Assembly: GCA_002448445.1 (NCBI GenBank)
Contig: DJYC01000023.1
Span: 2,812-29,368, forward strand
Direction: 5' to 3'
DNA length: 26,557 nt
Source: Treponema sp. UBA6988
Lineage (GTDB): Bacteria > Spirochaetota > Spirochaetia > Treponematales > Treponemataceae
The position numbers and the translations under genes were made by a program. A model generated the notes under the pieces. It saw nothing but the letters and a program-made list of their open reading frames with translations. It searched no databases and was not told the DNA's origin. The stretch's first letter is position 1. Each line of letters opens with the position of its first letter. This document shows, piece after piece, positions 1 through 8,193 of this stretch.

Positions 1-130
1 ATTTTTAACCAACCGCCCCTCCAGCACCTGCCGCGCTTGTGTCTGCTAACTTTTTTTCTGCAAAGCTATGCATTTTATGGGATTCCCTAAAGGTTTCTGT
101 GCTCCAATGCCAACTGGCAGCATAAAAAAG

Positions 131-278
131 CACGGCAGGCACTGTAGGGGCGAGTTGCTTGCAACTCGTTGCGGTAGCAATGGAGCGGGTAGGGCCCCGC
201 GGAACCCCGGAAGCGCCACACAAAATCCACTTTGGGCAGCGGAGAAAATTGCGGTCTTTAAAGGCAAGTGCCGCAAAA
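131..278 (+). repeat. Structured dispersed repeat, family 1, copy 1 (head only)
   Basis: The leading stretch (1-347) holds no convincing gene. From about 131 it contains a short G+C-rich element whose head is shared with copies at 13193-13312 (minus), 18530-18607 (minus) and 22555-22650 (plus): a GCACGGC...GGGGCG start, a variable hairpin, GGAGCGGG, then GCGGAACCCCGGAA. Here the first hairpin is CGAGTTGC (151-158) against GCAACTCG (161-168) with a TT loop. The second is GCGGG (185-189) against CCCGC (196-200). The end, GGCAAGTGCCGCAAAA at 263-278, recurs exactly at 22801-22816. The three-hairpin tail module of the other copies is not recognisable here. Bases 1-40 contain a further degenerate piece in the opposite orientation. 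Confidence 0.75.
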
Positions 279-347
279 TTAAAAAATAAAATAAAAAAAA
301 TTACGCAAATGTGTCAGTTTTTGAATTTTTACGGCTAATTAATAGGT

Positions 348-1895
348 ATGAACAAAAAACTTTTTTGCAATGGCCGCATTTTTCTGCTGGCTTTTATTTT
401 GCCCTTTGTGCCTCTGTCTGCATTTGCAAATTCGGCATCTTCTGCTCTGCTTAGGAATGCGGTTCAGAAAGTTGTGCCTAAAAGTCCTCCTGCCCGTTCT
501 GCGGCAAAGAAGAAGGGAGTTTTTAAAGGGGCTGTGCTTTCTTCTGCCGCAAAGATGGATAAGTCTTTTGGCAAAAAAGAAGGGGATGCCAGGTACAAAT
601 TTGACGGCGGGGTAAGGCTTGACTTTACGGGGCTTTCTCTTTTTGCAGGTGCCGGGCTTCCTTTGCAGACTTCTAGTGAGCTTAGGCAGGAGTTTGACGG
701 AGGCTTTTCTTGTGTAAAAGGTCAGGCTGTTAAGCGCTGGGGGATTTTGGCTCAGAGTCCAAGTGCTTTTCCTCTTAGGGCAAGGGCTGCTTTGGGAACG
801 CTTTCTTTTTCGCATGCAATTTCTCTTTTTAAAAGTCCCTTGCTTTCCGGGGGCAGTTCGCTTAGGGGCGTTTCTTTTGCAAAGGGGGATGTGGGGGTGT
901 CCATGCCGTCTCTTTCTTCCGCCCAGAGGGAAGAGGCTTTGTTTGCAAGCCTGGGGGTGGGGAACTCTTCTTTTAAGCCGGAACTTTGCGCCATGTATTC
1001 TAATGATGAGAGCCGGGCGCTTAGCCTTAGCCTTCCGTTTGAATTTGCAAAGGGCTGTCTTTTGGAGGCAGCTCTTGCGGCGGGGGCTTTTACCCATGGC
1101 AGGGAATACTCTTCTTCTTGGTTTAGCAAAAGTCTTCCTTATAAAGAGCAGAATTATGCTGCTTGTTGCGGGGTTTTAAACCTTAAGCTTCCTTTTGCAA
1201 AGTCTTCGTCCGTCTTTGGGGCAAACCAGAATCCTTCCGGTGGCTTTTACCGCTGGTTTAGGACGGTGGACGGCTTTGACCTTCCTTCTAAGCTTGGGCT
1301 TACTTCTTTTTCCGGTGGCTTTTATGGCGCAGACTCTGGGCTGATTACTGCAAGCGGTTCTGCTCCTGATGTTGCAAGGCAGTTTTTTGGCTGCGCTTCA
1401 CATGCTTTTTATGTTAGGGAGTCTCTTTTGCGTGGCGGGGCTTCCTTTAGGCGGACTGTTTACGGGGCAGCTTCTGCTTCTTCTGGCTCTTCTGCTGAAG
1501 GGGAGGGCAGGGAGCGTGATTTGCTTAGGGCGGATCTTTCCTTGAACCGGGGCAGGGCGGCTTTTTCTTTGTACGCAAGCGGAGAATTTGAGGCTGAAAA
1601 GGAGGGTGTTTACAAGGCGGGGCTTTCCTGGAAGCAGAATTTTGATTTCTTTCGCTCGTCCATGTCTCTTTCTGCAAAGAGGGCAGGGGAAAAGGACACG
1701 CTTTCTCTAAAGTTTTCTTTGCGGCCGGAAGTTTTTCCTGATGACTTTTCGCTTTCTTTGGGTGGCGGTGCGACTTGCAATATAATGGAAGGAAAATTGA
1801 ATGGCGAAAAAATTGATTCGTCTTTGGCGGTGAGCTTTAGGGGGCAGTCCCTTTGTGTGAATGCGAAATTTTCTTTTTCCAGCGAAATTCAGTAA
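348..1895 (+). CDS. Exported protein, putative outer-membrane beta-barrel
   Basis: This is a 515-residue protein of unknown function. Residues 1-27 form a classical signal peptide: a short basic start (MNKK), a hydrophobic core and a likely cleavage after LSAFA. No lipobox is present. The mature part is rich in Ser, Phe, Gly, Ala and Leu and shows many short alternating polar/hydrophobic strands (for example FSLYASGEFEA, SMSLSAKRAGEK, SLAVSFRG, LCVNAKFSFSS near the C-terminus). That pattern resembles a spirochaete outer-membrane barrel, but no family could be named. The codon use (ctt, ttt, tct heavy, few G- or C-ending codons) differs from the strongly biased fusA next to it. No strong Shine-Dalgarno precedes the ATG. 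The 55 bases upstream closely resemble those upstream of the radC-like gene at 15137. Exported is fairly sure; the barrel call is an inference. Confidence 0.7.
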   Translation: MNKKLFCNGRIFLLAFILPFVPLSAFANSASSALLRNAVQKVVPKSPPARSAAKKKGVFKGAVLSSAAKMDKSFGKKEGDARYKFDGGVRLDFTGLSLFAGAGLPLQTSSELRQEFDGGFSCVKGQAVKRWGILAQSPSAFPLRARAALGTLSFSHAISLFKSPLLSGGSSLRGVSFAKGDVGVSMPSLSSAQREEALFASLGVGNSSFKPELCAMYSNDESRALSLSLPFEFAKGCLLEAALAAGAFTHGREYSSSWFSKSLPYKEQNYAACCGVLNLKLPFAKSSSVFGANQNPSGGFYRWFRTVDGFDLPSKLGLTSFSGGFYGADSGLITASGSAPDVARQFFGCASHAFYVRESLLRGGASFRRTVYGAASASSGSSAEGEGRERDLLRADLSLNRGRAAFSLYASGEFEAEKEGVYKAGLSWKQNFDFFRSSMSLSAKRAGEKDTLSLKFSLRPEVFPDDFSLSLGGGATCNIMEGKLNGEKIDSSLAVSFRGQSLCVNAKFSFSSEIQ

Positions 1896-2047
1896 AGTTT
1901 TGTCGGAAAATACCATTAAAATCTGCTTTGCCTATTGAATTTTCTGGTTATTTCTAGTAAAGTAATGCGATAATAATATACATTATGCGAAATTGGCTTT
2001 TTTTCGCGGATTGTTACTTATGAATTCTTTTTTGAGAGGTAGACAAT

Positions 2048-4150
2048 ATGGCTTTTGATATTACTAAAGTTCGTAATATCGGTATCAGTGCCCACATTGA
2101 CTCAGGTAAAACAACTACATCTGAACGTATTTTGTTTTACTGCAACAAGATTCACCAGATTCATGAAGTTCATGGAAAAGACGGTGTAGGCGCTGTAATG
2201 GATTCAATGGACTTGGAGCGCGAACGCGGAATCACAATCCAGTCAGCTGCTACACAGGTTCAGTGGAAGGACATCACGATCAACTTGATCGACACCCCAG
2301 GCCACGTAGACTTTACCGTAGAAGTAGAGCGCTCACTCCGCGTTCTTGACGGTGCTATCATGATTCTTTGTGCTGTTGCAGGCGTTCAGTCCCAGTCAAT
2401 TACTGTAGACCGCCAGCTTAAGCGCTATCATGTACCCCGCATTGCATTTGTTAACAAGTGTGACCGCCAGGGTGCAAACCCAATCCGCGTATGCCAGCAG
2501 CTCCGCGAGAAACTCGGTCTTAACGCATATATGATGGAAATCCCGATTGGACTTGAAGACAAGCTCCAGGGTGTAGTAGACCTTATCGCTATGAAGGCAT
2601 ACTACTTTGAAGGCCACGACGGTGAAGAAGTTCGCGTTGCAGAAATTCCTGCTGAACTCCTTGATCAGGCAAAGGAAAAGCGTGAGCAGCTCCTCGATGC
2701 AGCTTCCATGTTTGATGATGCCCTTATGGAAGAAATCATGGAAAAGGGCTACGATGATGTAGAAGACGCAAAGGTTATTGAAGCTATCCGCAAGGGAACT
2801 CTTGCAGAACAGTTTGTTGGCGTATTCTGCGGTTCCGCACACATGAACAAGGGTATCCAGCCAGTTTTGGATGCTGTTGAGCGCTACCTGCCTAATCCAA
2901 CAGAAGTTCACAACTATGCTCTTGACCGCGACAACAACGAAGCTCAGGTTGAAATCTTCAACACTGCAGACAAGCCTTGTGTTGCTTTGGCATTCAAGCT
3001 TGATGACGGTCAGTATGGCCAGCTTACTTACACTCGTATCTACCAGGGTAAGATTGTTAAGGGTGATGAACTCTTTAACACACGCGCACAGAAGAAGTTC
3101 AAGGTTGGACGCATTGTCCGTATGAACGCAGCTGCAATGGAAGACATTAACGAAGGTATGCCGGGCGACATTATCGCTTTGTTCGGCGTTGACTGTGCTT
3201 CCGGTGATACATTCTGCGGTGGCGGACTAAACTACACAATGCAGTCAATGTACGTTCCGAATCCAGTTATTTCCGAAGCTATCACACCAAAGAACAAGTC
3301 TGATGCTGCAAACATGGCAAAGGCTCTTAACCGCTTTACAAAGGAAGACCCGACTTTCCAGACCTATGTTGACCCTGAATCAAACCAGACAATCATCAAG
3401 GGTATGGGTGAGCTCCACCTTGCAGTTTACGTAGAACGCATGAAGCGCGAATACAAGTGCGAAGTAGAAGTTTCACAGCCGGAAGTAGCTTACCGCGAAT
3501 CTATTACACAGCGGGCAGAATTCAACTACACACACAAGAAGCAGACTGGTGGTTCCGGTCAGTACGGTCGCGTAGCAGGCTTTATGGAACCACTTGCAGA
3601 CAAGGACTACGAATTTGTTGACTCAATCAAGGGTGGTGCTATTCCTAACGAATACATCCCTTCTTGCGACAAGGGCTTTAGAAAGGCTATGGAAAAGGGC
3701 TCCCTCATCGGTGCACCGGTTGTTGGCGTAAAGATGACAATCAACGATGGTCAGTATCACCCAGTTGACTCTTCTGACCAGGCATTCCAGACAGCAGCTT
3801 TGTTTGCTTTCCGCGAAGGCTACCAGAAGGCAAAGCCAGCAATTCTTGAACCTATCATGAAGGTACAGATTGCAGGTCCTACAGAATTCCAGGGTAACAT
3901 GTTCGGCCTTATCAACCAGAGACGTGGTGTTATCATTGATTCAACAGATGAAAACAACACTTCTACGGTAAACGCTGAAGTTCCTCTTTCTGAAATGTTC
4001 GGATTCTCTACAATTCTCCGCTCTTCAACACAGGGTAAGGCAGAATTTACAATGGAATTTGAAAAGTACGCAAAGGTGCCTAACGCTGTTGCAGAAGAAC
4101 TGATGAAGAAGTATCAGGAAAAACGCAAGGCTGAGCAGGCTGGCAAATAA
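2048..4150 (+). CDS. fusA: Elongation factor G, spirochaete/mitochondrial-type (EF-G1)
   Basis: This 700-residue translational GTPase drives ribosomal translocation. All GTP-binding motifs are present: P-loop AHIDSGKTT (15-23), RGITI switch I (60-64), DTPGH switch II (82-86) and NKCD (136-139). Domains II-V follow at normal length, with the domain IV tip region around KKQTGGSGQYGRV. The P-loop Ser (usually Ala in canonical bacterial EF-G), KDGVGAVMDSM and ERERGITIQSAAT match the mitochondrial EF-G1 type, which spirochaetes and some other phyla share. The ATG has a GAGAGGT ribosome-binding site. Codon use is strongly biased (aac, aag, cgc), as expected for very high expression. It lies 10 bases upstream of a RecA-like ATPase and shares its terminator. 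A second EF-G may be encoded elsewhere. Confidence 0.97.
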   Translation: MAFDITKVRNIGISAHIDSGKTTTSERILFYCNKIHQIHEVHGKDGVGAVMDSMDLERERGITIQSAATQVQWKDITINLIDTPGHVDFTVEVERSLRVLDGAIMILCAVAGVQSQSITVDRQLKRYHVPRIAFVNKCDRQGANPIRVCQQLREKLGLNAYMMEIPIGLEDKLQGVVDLIAMKAYYFEGHDGEEVRVAEIPAELLDQAKEKREQLLDAASMFDDALMEEIMEKGYDDVEDAKVIEAIRKGTLAEQFVGVFCGSAHMNKGIQPVLDAVERYLPNPTEVHNYALDRDNNEAQVEIFNTADKPCVALAFKLDDGQYGQLTYTRIYQGKIVKGDELFNTRAQKKFKVGRIVRMNAAAMEDINEGMPGDIIALFGVDCASGDTFCGGGLNYTMQSMYVPNPVISEAITPKNKSDAANMAKALNRFTKEDPTFQTYVDPESNQTIIKGMGELHLAVYVERMKREYKCEVEVSQPEVAYRESITQRAEFNYTHKKQTGGSGQYGRVAGFMEPLADKDYEFVDSIKGGAIPNEYIPSCDKGFRKAMEKGSLIGAPVVGVKMTINDGQYHPVDSSDQAFQTAALFAFREGYQKAKPAILEPIMKVQIAGPTEFQGNMFGLINQRRGVIIDSTDENNTSTVNAEVPLSEMFGFSTILRSSTQGKAEFTMEFEKYAKVPNAVAEELMKKYQEKRKAEQAGK

Positions 4151-4160
4151 GGAGTAAGCA

Positions 4161-4844
4161 ATGGCTAAACAGGAACTTTTTGAACGCAGCCCAGTCCGCG
4201 CTTTTGACGAAGTTGCAAACGGAGGTCTTAAGGCTGGTGAGCTTGGTCTTTTGACTTCAAAGAAAGGTTTGGGAAAGACATCTGTTCTTGTACAGTTTGG
4301 TATGGACACCCTTCTGAACAACAAGCAGCTTGTTCACGTTTCTTTTGACCAGAAGTCAGACAACGTAATTTCTTGGTACGATGGAATCTTTAACGAAATC
4401 TCCAAGAAGAAGCCTCTTCCTAACGCAGCAGACGTAAAGGAACAGCTTAACCGCAACCGCACAATCCTTAACTTTAACCAGGACAACTTTAACCTGGAAA
4501 AGGTTGTTAACACTCTTAACGCTCTCAAGGCTGGCGGAATTGGTGTTGCTGGCGTTGTAATTGACGGCGTTGACTTTGCAAAGGTAAAGGAAAACGACAT
4601 CCAGTCTGTTGCAAGCTATGCAAAGGCTGCAAAGGTAAAGGTTTGGATTAGCGCAACTTCTGACAGCGAAGACCTTGAAGCTCAGGCTCCAAAGGCTATC
4701 CTTCCTTATTTTACCGCAGTAGTTCACCTTGTTGCTTCTAAGGCAACCGGAACTCAGGTAAAAATCCTTAAGATGGGCAAGAAGGGTGCTATTGATTCAG
4801 ACCTCAAGCTTGATTCAAAGACTTTGCTTATCACAAACAAATAA
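4161..4844 (+). CDS. RecA/KaiC-like P-loop ATPase, function unknown
   Basis: This 227-residue protein has a RecA/DnaB/KaiC-style ATPase core. The N-terminal RAFDEVANGGLKAGELGLL resembles the approach to the P-loop in KaiC/RecA proteins. The Walker A is SKKGLGKTS (33-41), with Ser in place of the usual first Gly. A Walker B-like strand, VAGVVIDGVDF, lies at 129-139. No DNA-binding, zinc or membrane element is visible, and it is shorter than RecA or RadA, so it is probably a single-domain ATPase. It starts 10 bases after the fusA stop; the ribosome-binding site (AAGGAGTAAG) overlaps the fusA stop codon, and codon bias is as strong as in fusA. Co-transcription with fusA suggests a housekeeping, perhaps translation-linked, role. 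That is inference only. Confidence 0.8.
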   Translation: MAKQELFERSPVRAFDEVANGGLKAGELGLLTSKKGLGKTSVLVQFGMDTLLNNKQLVHVSFDQKSDNVISWYDGIFNEISKKKPLPNAADVKEQLNRNRTILNFNQDNFNLEKVVNTLNALKAGGIGVAGVVIDGVDFAKVKENDIQSVASYAKAAKVKVWISATSDSEDLEAQAPKAILPYFTAVVHLVASKATGTQVKILKMGKKGAIDSDLKLDSKTLLITNK

Positions 4845-4863
4845 GCTGAATGACCTTTAACAG

Positions 4864-4897
4864 ATACCGGATGGTGTGTGCCGTCCGGTATTTTTTT
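4864..4897 (+). terminator. Rho-independent terminator of the fusA operon
   Basis: ATACCGGATGG (4864-4874) pairs with CCGTCCGGTAT (4881-4891), 11 pairs with one G.U, across a 6-base loop. A run of seven T follows (4891-4897). It begins 20 bases after the ATPase stop codon, so it ends the fusA-ATPase transcript. Confidence 0.93.
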
Positions 4898-4913
4898 GTC
4901 CATATTTTGCTGC

Positions 4914-4937
4914 TAGTGGAGCCCAAAACTGATTTCC
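4914..4937. repeat. Solo end of the MITE-like family 3
   Basis: The stretch CTAGTGGAGCCCAAAACTGA followed by TTTCC is nearly identical to 6423-6446 and to the terminus of the larger element at 25546-25737. No matching opposite end is visible, so this is a relic. Confidence 0.6.
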
Positions 4938-4987
4938 CTGTGTCCGCTTTATGCAATTTTTAAGGTTTTTTCTACTAAAAAAATGTG

Positions 4988-5016
4988 TTGTATTTTTCAT
5001 GTCGCTTTAGTATAAA
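4988..5016 (+). promoter_or_regulatory. Sigma-70-type promoter giving a near-leaderless lipoprotein transcript
   Basis: TTGTAT (4988-4993) and TATAAA (5011-5016) are spaced by 17 bases. Only six bases separate the -10 box from the ATG at 5023 and no Shine-Dalgarno is present, so transcription would start at or next to the A of the start codon. The same geometry (TTGTAT, N17, TAAAAG, N6, ATG) precedes the gene at 18803. Confidence 0.6.
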
Positions 5017-5022
5017 AGTGTC

Positions 5023-6390
5023 ATGAGAGATTTTCAGTTTTTAAATTTTATAAAAGAAGCGGATAAGTTGTTTTCTAAGAAGAATTTGCTGGCACTTGTA
5101 ACGTCTGCTTTGTTTTTTCTTCCCCTTGTAACAGGATGCGGCTCTGGTGGCGGTGGTGATGAAGACTTTGAATTTACCATTCCAGTTTTGGACGGAAGTC
5201 TAACCGGCTACATGGGAGATCTTTCTAGTCCAAGCGTTCCTTGCAGCGGAAGGACCTTGTATATTTCTGCAAGTGCTTCAAGTGAAGGAAGCGGCACAAG
5301 TTCAAGTCCATTCAAGACCTTTGCGGTGGCAGCAAGAGCTTTGCAGCCGGGCGACACCCTTGTAATACAGGGAACATTCAAAAATTCAGAAAGAATAAAA
5401 CTTTCTTCCATTCATGGAAACGCCGGCAACTACATAACAATCAAAGGGGCAAGCGGGGCTTCCCTTTCTGGCGAGGAAATCAGTGAAAACAACAACAAAA
5501 TCCTTAAAATAGAAAATTGCTCCTACCTAAAGATTGAACACCTTACTTTTAAAGACCATGTGAATACAAAAAACGGTGGTGGCGGCATAGGAGTGTATCC
5601 TCCTGCAAACCACATAGTAATAGACCACTGCACCTTTACAAACCTAAAGACAACGGAACCGACAAACCACGGCACAACAAACGGAATTATTGTCTACGGA
5701 AATTCCACCACAGATACCATCCACGACATATTCATCAGCAACAACTCTTTTAGCAACATGGCAACAGGCTGGGCTGAATGCCTTACCGTAACCGCAAACG
5801 TTGAATACGTAAACCTTATAAGCAACACGATTGACACAACCGGCAACATAGGCATAGACGTTGGCGGAAACTACGGTTACTGCGATGAGCCTTCAAAAGA
5901 CTTTGCCCGCTACATTTACATCTACGGCAACACTGTAAAAAACTGCGTCTCCCCCAATGCTACGGCAGGAAGCATCTACTGCGACGGTGGTCAGCACATA
6001 ATAATTAGGAACAACCGCCTTTACGATGGCGAGACAGGATTCAGCACTGGCGCCGAGCAGGTTCCAATAAGCGAAAACTATTCTACCGGCGATATTTTAA
6101 TTGAAGGTAACTATATAGAAAACTTTGACCACGGTGTATGGCACTGCGGCGGCTACAAGGCAAACTTGGGCTGGGTTCAGAACGTAAGGTTTACAGGCAA
6201 CACCGGAAAGAACACGGGCTACGGGACGCACCAGGCGGTAATTGTCTTTAACAAGTGCCGCAACATAGACTTTAGCGGAAACACCTTTACAAACCCCGAC
6301 CATTCAGGCGTAACAAAGGTTTACTATTCCTTTAGGGATTCCCCATATACAAAAAATGTCAGTGACCAGAACAATTCTTGGGGCTGGTAG
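5023..6390 (+). CDS. Lipoprotein with right-handed parallel beta-helix
   Basis: This 455-residue protein has a type II signal peptide: a hydrophobic stretch at about 22-36 followed by the lipobox LVTGC, with the lipidated Cys at 39, then a flexible GSGGGGDED linker. The region from about 75 on (LYISASASSEGSGTSSSPFKTFAVAARALQPGDTL... in outline) matches the start of secreted right-handed beta-helix proteins and polysaccharide lyases. It continues with many ladder-like units such as ILKIENCSYLKIEHLTF, IVIDHCTFTNL, IFISNNSFSNM, ILIEGNYIENF and VRFTGNTGKN. It is probably a surface carbohydrate-binding or degrading lipoprotein; catalytic residues cannot be assigned from sequence alone. The ATG lacks a ribosome-binding site, so either the mRNA is leaderless or translation starts at the TTG at 5068 just before the signal peptide core. 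A family 3 mini-repeat begins 12 bases after the stop. Confidence 0.85.
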   Translation: MRDFQFLNFIKEADKLFSKKNLLALVTSALFFLPLVTGCGSGGGGDEDFEFTIPVLDGSLTGYMGDLSSPSVPCSGRTLYISASASSEGSGTSSSPFKTFAVAARALQPGDTLVIQGTFKNSERIKLSSIHGNAGNYITIKGASGASLSGEEISENNNKILKIENCSYLKIEHLTFKDHVNTKNGGGGIGVYPPANHIVIDHCTFTNLKTTEPTNHGTTNGIIVYGNSTTDTIHDIFISNNSFSNMATGWAECLTVTANVEYVNLISNTIDTTGNIGIDVGGNYGYCDEPSKDFARYIYIYGNTVKNCVSPNATAGSIYCDGGQHIIIRNNRLYDGETGFSTGAEQVPISENYSTGDILIEGNYIENFDHGVWHCGGYKANLGWVQNVRFTGNTGKNTGYGTHQAVIVFNKCRNIDFSGNTFTNPDHSGVTKVYYSFRDSPYTKNVSDQNNSWGW

Positions 6391-6402
6391 CAAAGGCCTG
6401 TA

Positions 6403-6447
6403 CGGAAATCAATTTTTTCTGGGAGTGGAGCCCAAAACTGATTTCCG
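6403..6447. repeat. Mini copy of MITE-like family 3
   Basis: CGGAAATCAATTTT (6403-6416) pairs with AAAACTGATTTCCG (6434-6447) with one mismatch. The loop contains GGGAGTGGAGCCC. The right arm matches 4924-4937 and the terminal repeat at 25725-25737. The following bases (GTTGCTTTGCATAAGAAAAT, ATTGTAAAAA) recur at 25739-25768, so sequence flanking the element was copied too. Confidence 0.7.
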
Positions 6448-6520
6448 GTTGCTTTGCATAAGAAAATATTGTAAAAATTGATTTTCATAGGTTTGCCCTA
6501 AAGAGCCCAAGTAGACAAGA

Positions 6521-6580
6521 TTGCATTTTTATGCAATACTATCCATAGTAGCAAAGGCGCAGCGTTATGACATGTCATAA
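6521..6580. promoter_or_regulatory. Three dyads upstream of the symporter (candidate operators)
   Basis: Three perfect dyads sit in 60 bases: TTGCAT-TTTT-ATGCAA (6521-6536), TACTAT-CC-ATAGTA (6537-6550) and the 16-base palindrome TTATGACATGTCATAA (6565-6580). A further half-site, TTGTCATAA, lies at 6584-6592. TAGACA (6512-6517) and TACTAT (6537-6542), 19 bases apart, could be the promoter, putting the dyads over and just after the start. The regulator is unknown. Confidence 0.5.
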
Positions 6581-6623
6581 AACTTGTCATAATTCTGTGC
6601 CTTTTTTTTATGCGGAGGTGCTT

Positions 6624-8072
6624 ATGATTGATGTCATAGCAAAGGTGAACGGCGCGGTTAACGGCGTTGTTTGGGGTGTTTTCGGAATTGTATTGCTTTT
6701 TGCGGCCGGAATAATCATGACCCTTGTGAACAAGGGCTTTCAGTTTACGCACTTTGCCCATTGGATTAAAAAGACAATTGGCGCTATTTTTACTGACCGC
6801 CACATAACGGCTCATACTGCAAAAGACAATAAGGCTATCTCGCAGTTTCAGAGCCTTTGCACGGCTATGGCTGCCACGATTGGAACCGGCAATATTGTTG
6901 GCGTTGCAACTGCAATAATCGCCGGTGGACCCGGAGCAATATTCTGGATGTGGGTTATGGCCATATTCGGCATGATGACAAATTATTCGGAAAACGTGCT
7001 TGGCATATACTTTAGAAGAAAGAGTGCCACTGGCGAATGGCGCGGCGGTGCAATGTACTACTTAAAGGATGGACTTGGCGGCTACAAAGGCATGAAGAAA
7101 ATTGGCTGCGTTCTTGCCTTCCTTTTCTGCCTCTTCTGCCTTTTGGCAAGCTTTGGCATTGGAAACATGAGCCAGGTTAACTCCATTGCGGGAAATATGA
7201 CCAGCGCATTCAGCGTGCCTGCCTGGGTTACTGGAATTGTACTTGTTATTATTGCGGCCTTGGTTATCCTTGGCGGTCTAAAGCGCGTTGCAAGTGTTTC
7301 TGAAAAGCTTGTTCCTTTTATGGCACTTTTGTATATCATTGGTGCCCTTGTGGTAATCCTTTCTAATGCAGCTGTAGTTCCACAGGTCTTTGCTTCTATA
7401 TTCAAGGGAGCATTTGCCCTGCGTGCGGCTGGTGGCGGACTTGTTGGCTACGGGATTCAGAAGGCTATAACCTGGGGCTTTAAGCGCGGTGCTTTTAGTA
7501 ACGAGGCTGGCCTTGGTTCTTCCGTAATGGTTCATTCAAGCTCCAACGTAAAGGAACCTGTTCAGCAGGGAATGTGGGGAATCTTTGAAGTCTTTGCAGA
7601 TACAATAATCGTCTGTACTTTGACAGCCCTTGTTGTCCTTTCTTCCGGCTGCGTTGATTTGGAAAGCGGTGCTGTCATTGCCAAGAGTGCAGGGGCTGGC
7701 CTTGTAGGAGAAGCCTTTGGAACAGTCTTTGGTTCAGGCGGTTCAAAGTTCATTGCCATTGCAATCCTTCTTTTTGCCTTTTCCACAACCTTGGGCTGGA
7801 GCCACTACGGTGCAACTGCATGGCAGTACATCTTTGGCGAAAAGTCCCAGTTCATCTACAAGGGGCTCTTTGTTGCCATGATTTTCTTTGGCTGCATCAT
7901 GAAGCTTGACCTTGCCTGGGACCTTAGCGACACCTTCAACGGCCTTATGATGATTCCAAACCTTATAGGAGTCCTTTCCCTTTCGCCTCTTGTAGCCCGC
8001 ATCACCGCAAACTACATTAAGCGCATAATCCACGGAAAAGACGAAAAGCCTATGATTTCTGCATTTGAATAA
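6624..8072 (+). CDS. Sodium:alanine/glycine symporter (AGCS family)
   Basis: This 482-residue integral inner-membrane protein couples Na+ (or H+) entry to uptake of alanine or glycine. The AGCS pattern is clear: ATIGTGNIVGVATAIIAGGPGAIFWMW about residues 85-111, then YSENVLGIYFR, RGGAMYYLKDGLGG and the late KRGAFSNEAGLGSSVMVHSSS segment. About ten to eleven hydrophobic helices are visible and the length is normal for the family. The ATG at 6624 is preferred because GCGGAGGTG lies just upstream. An in-frame ATG at 6567 would put the palindrome at 6565-6580 inside the coding region, has no ribosome-binding site and adds a non-family extension. The dyads suggest transcriptional control by a dimeric repressor or activator. 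Substrate preference between Ala and Gly is not decided. Confidence 0.93.
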   Translation: MIDVIAKVNGAVNGVVWGVFGIVLLFAAGIIMTLVNKGFQFTHFAHWIKKTIGAIFTDRHITAHTAKDNKAISQFQSLCTAMAATIGTGNIVGVATAIIAGGPGAIFWMWVMAIFGMMTNYSENVLGIYFRRKSATGEWRGGAMYYLKDGLGGYKGMKKIGCVLAFLFCLFCLLASFGIGNMSQVNSIAGNMTSAFSVPAWVTGIVLVIIAALVILGGLKRVASVSEKLVPFMALLYIIGALVVILSNAAVVPQVFASIFKGAFALRAAGGGLVGYGIQKAITWGFKRGAFSNEAGLGSSVMVHSSSNVKEPVQQGMWGIFEVFADTIIVCTLTALVVLSSGCVDLESGAVIAKSAGAGLVGEAFGTVFGSGGSKFIAIAILLFAFSTTLGWSHYGATAWQYIFGEKSQFIYKGLFVAMIFFGCIMKLDLAWDLSDTFNGLMMIPNLIGVLSLSPLVARITANYIKRIIHGKDEKPMISAFE

Positions 8073-8193
8073 TGTAGCTTAAAATTGGGGCAGGGCTTTG
8101 GGGAATGTAATCTTCATTGCTCTGCCTTTAGCAAGAAAACTACCGCAAGAGTTTAAACTGTTTTTATCGCGTTTTTTTAATAGCTTTTGTTAT

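Noticed and set aside
339..1097. A 252-codon open frame antisense to the exported protein gene
   Set aside because: Extremely Lys/Arg/Pro-rich with no start signal; shadow of the Ser/Phe-rich plus-strand gene.
8073..8193. GGCAGGG...CTCTGCC hairpin as terminator of the symporter
   Set aside because: Seven pairs over a long loop with no T tract directly after it.
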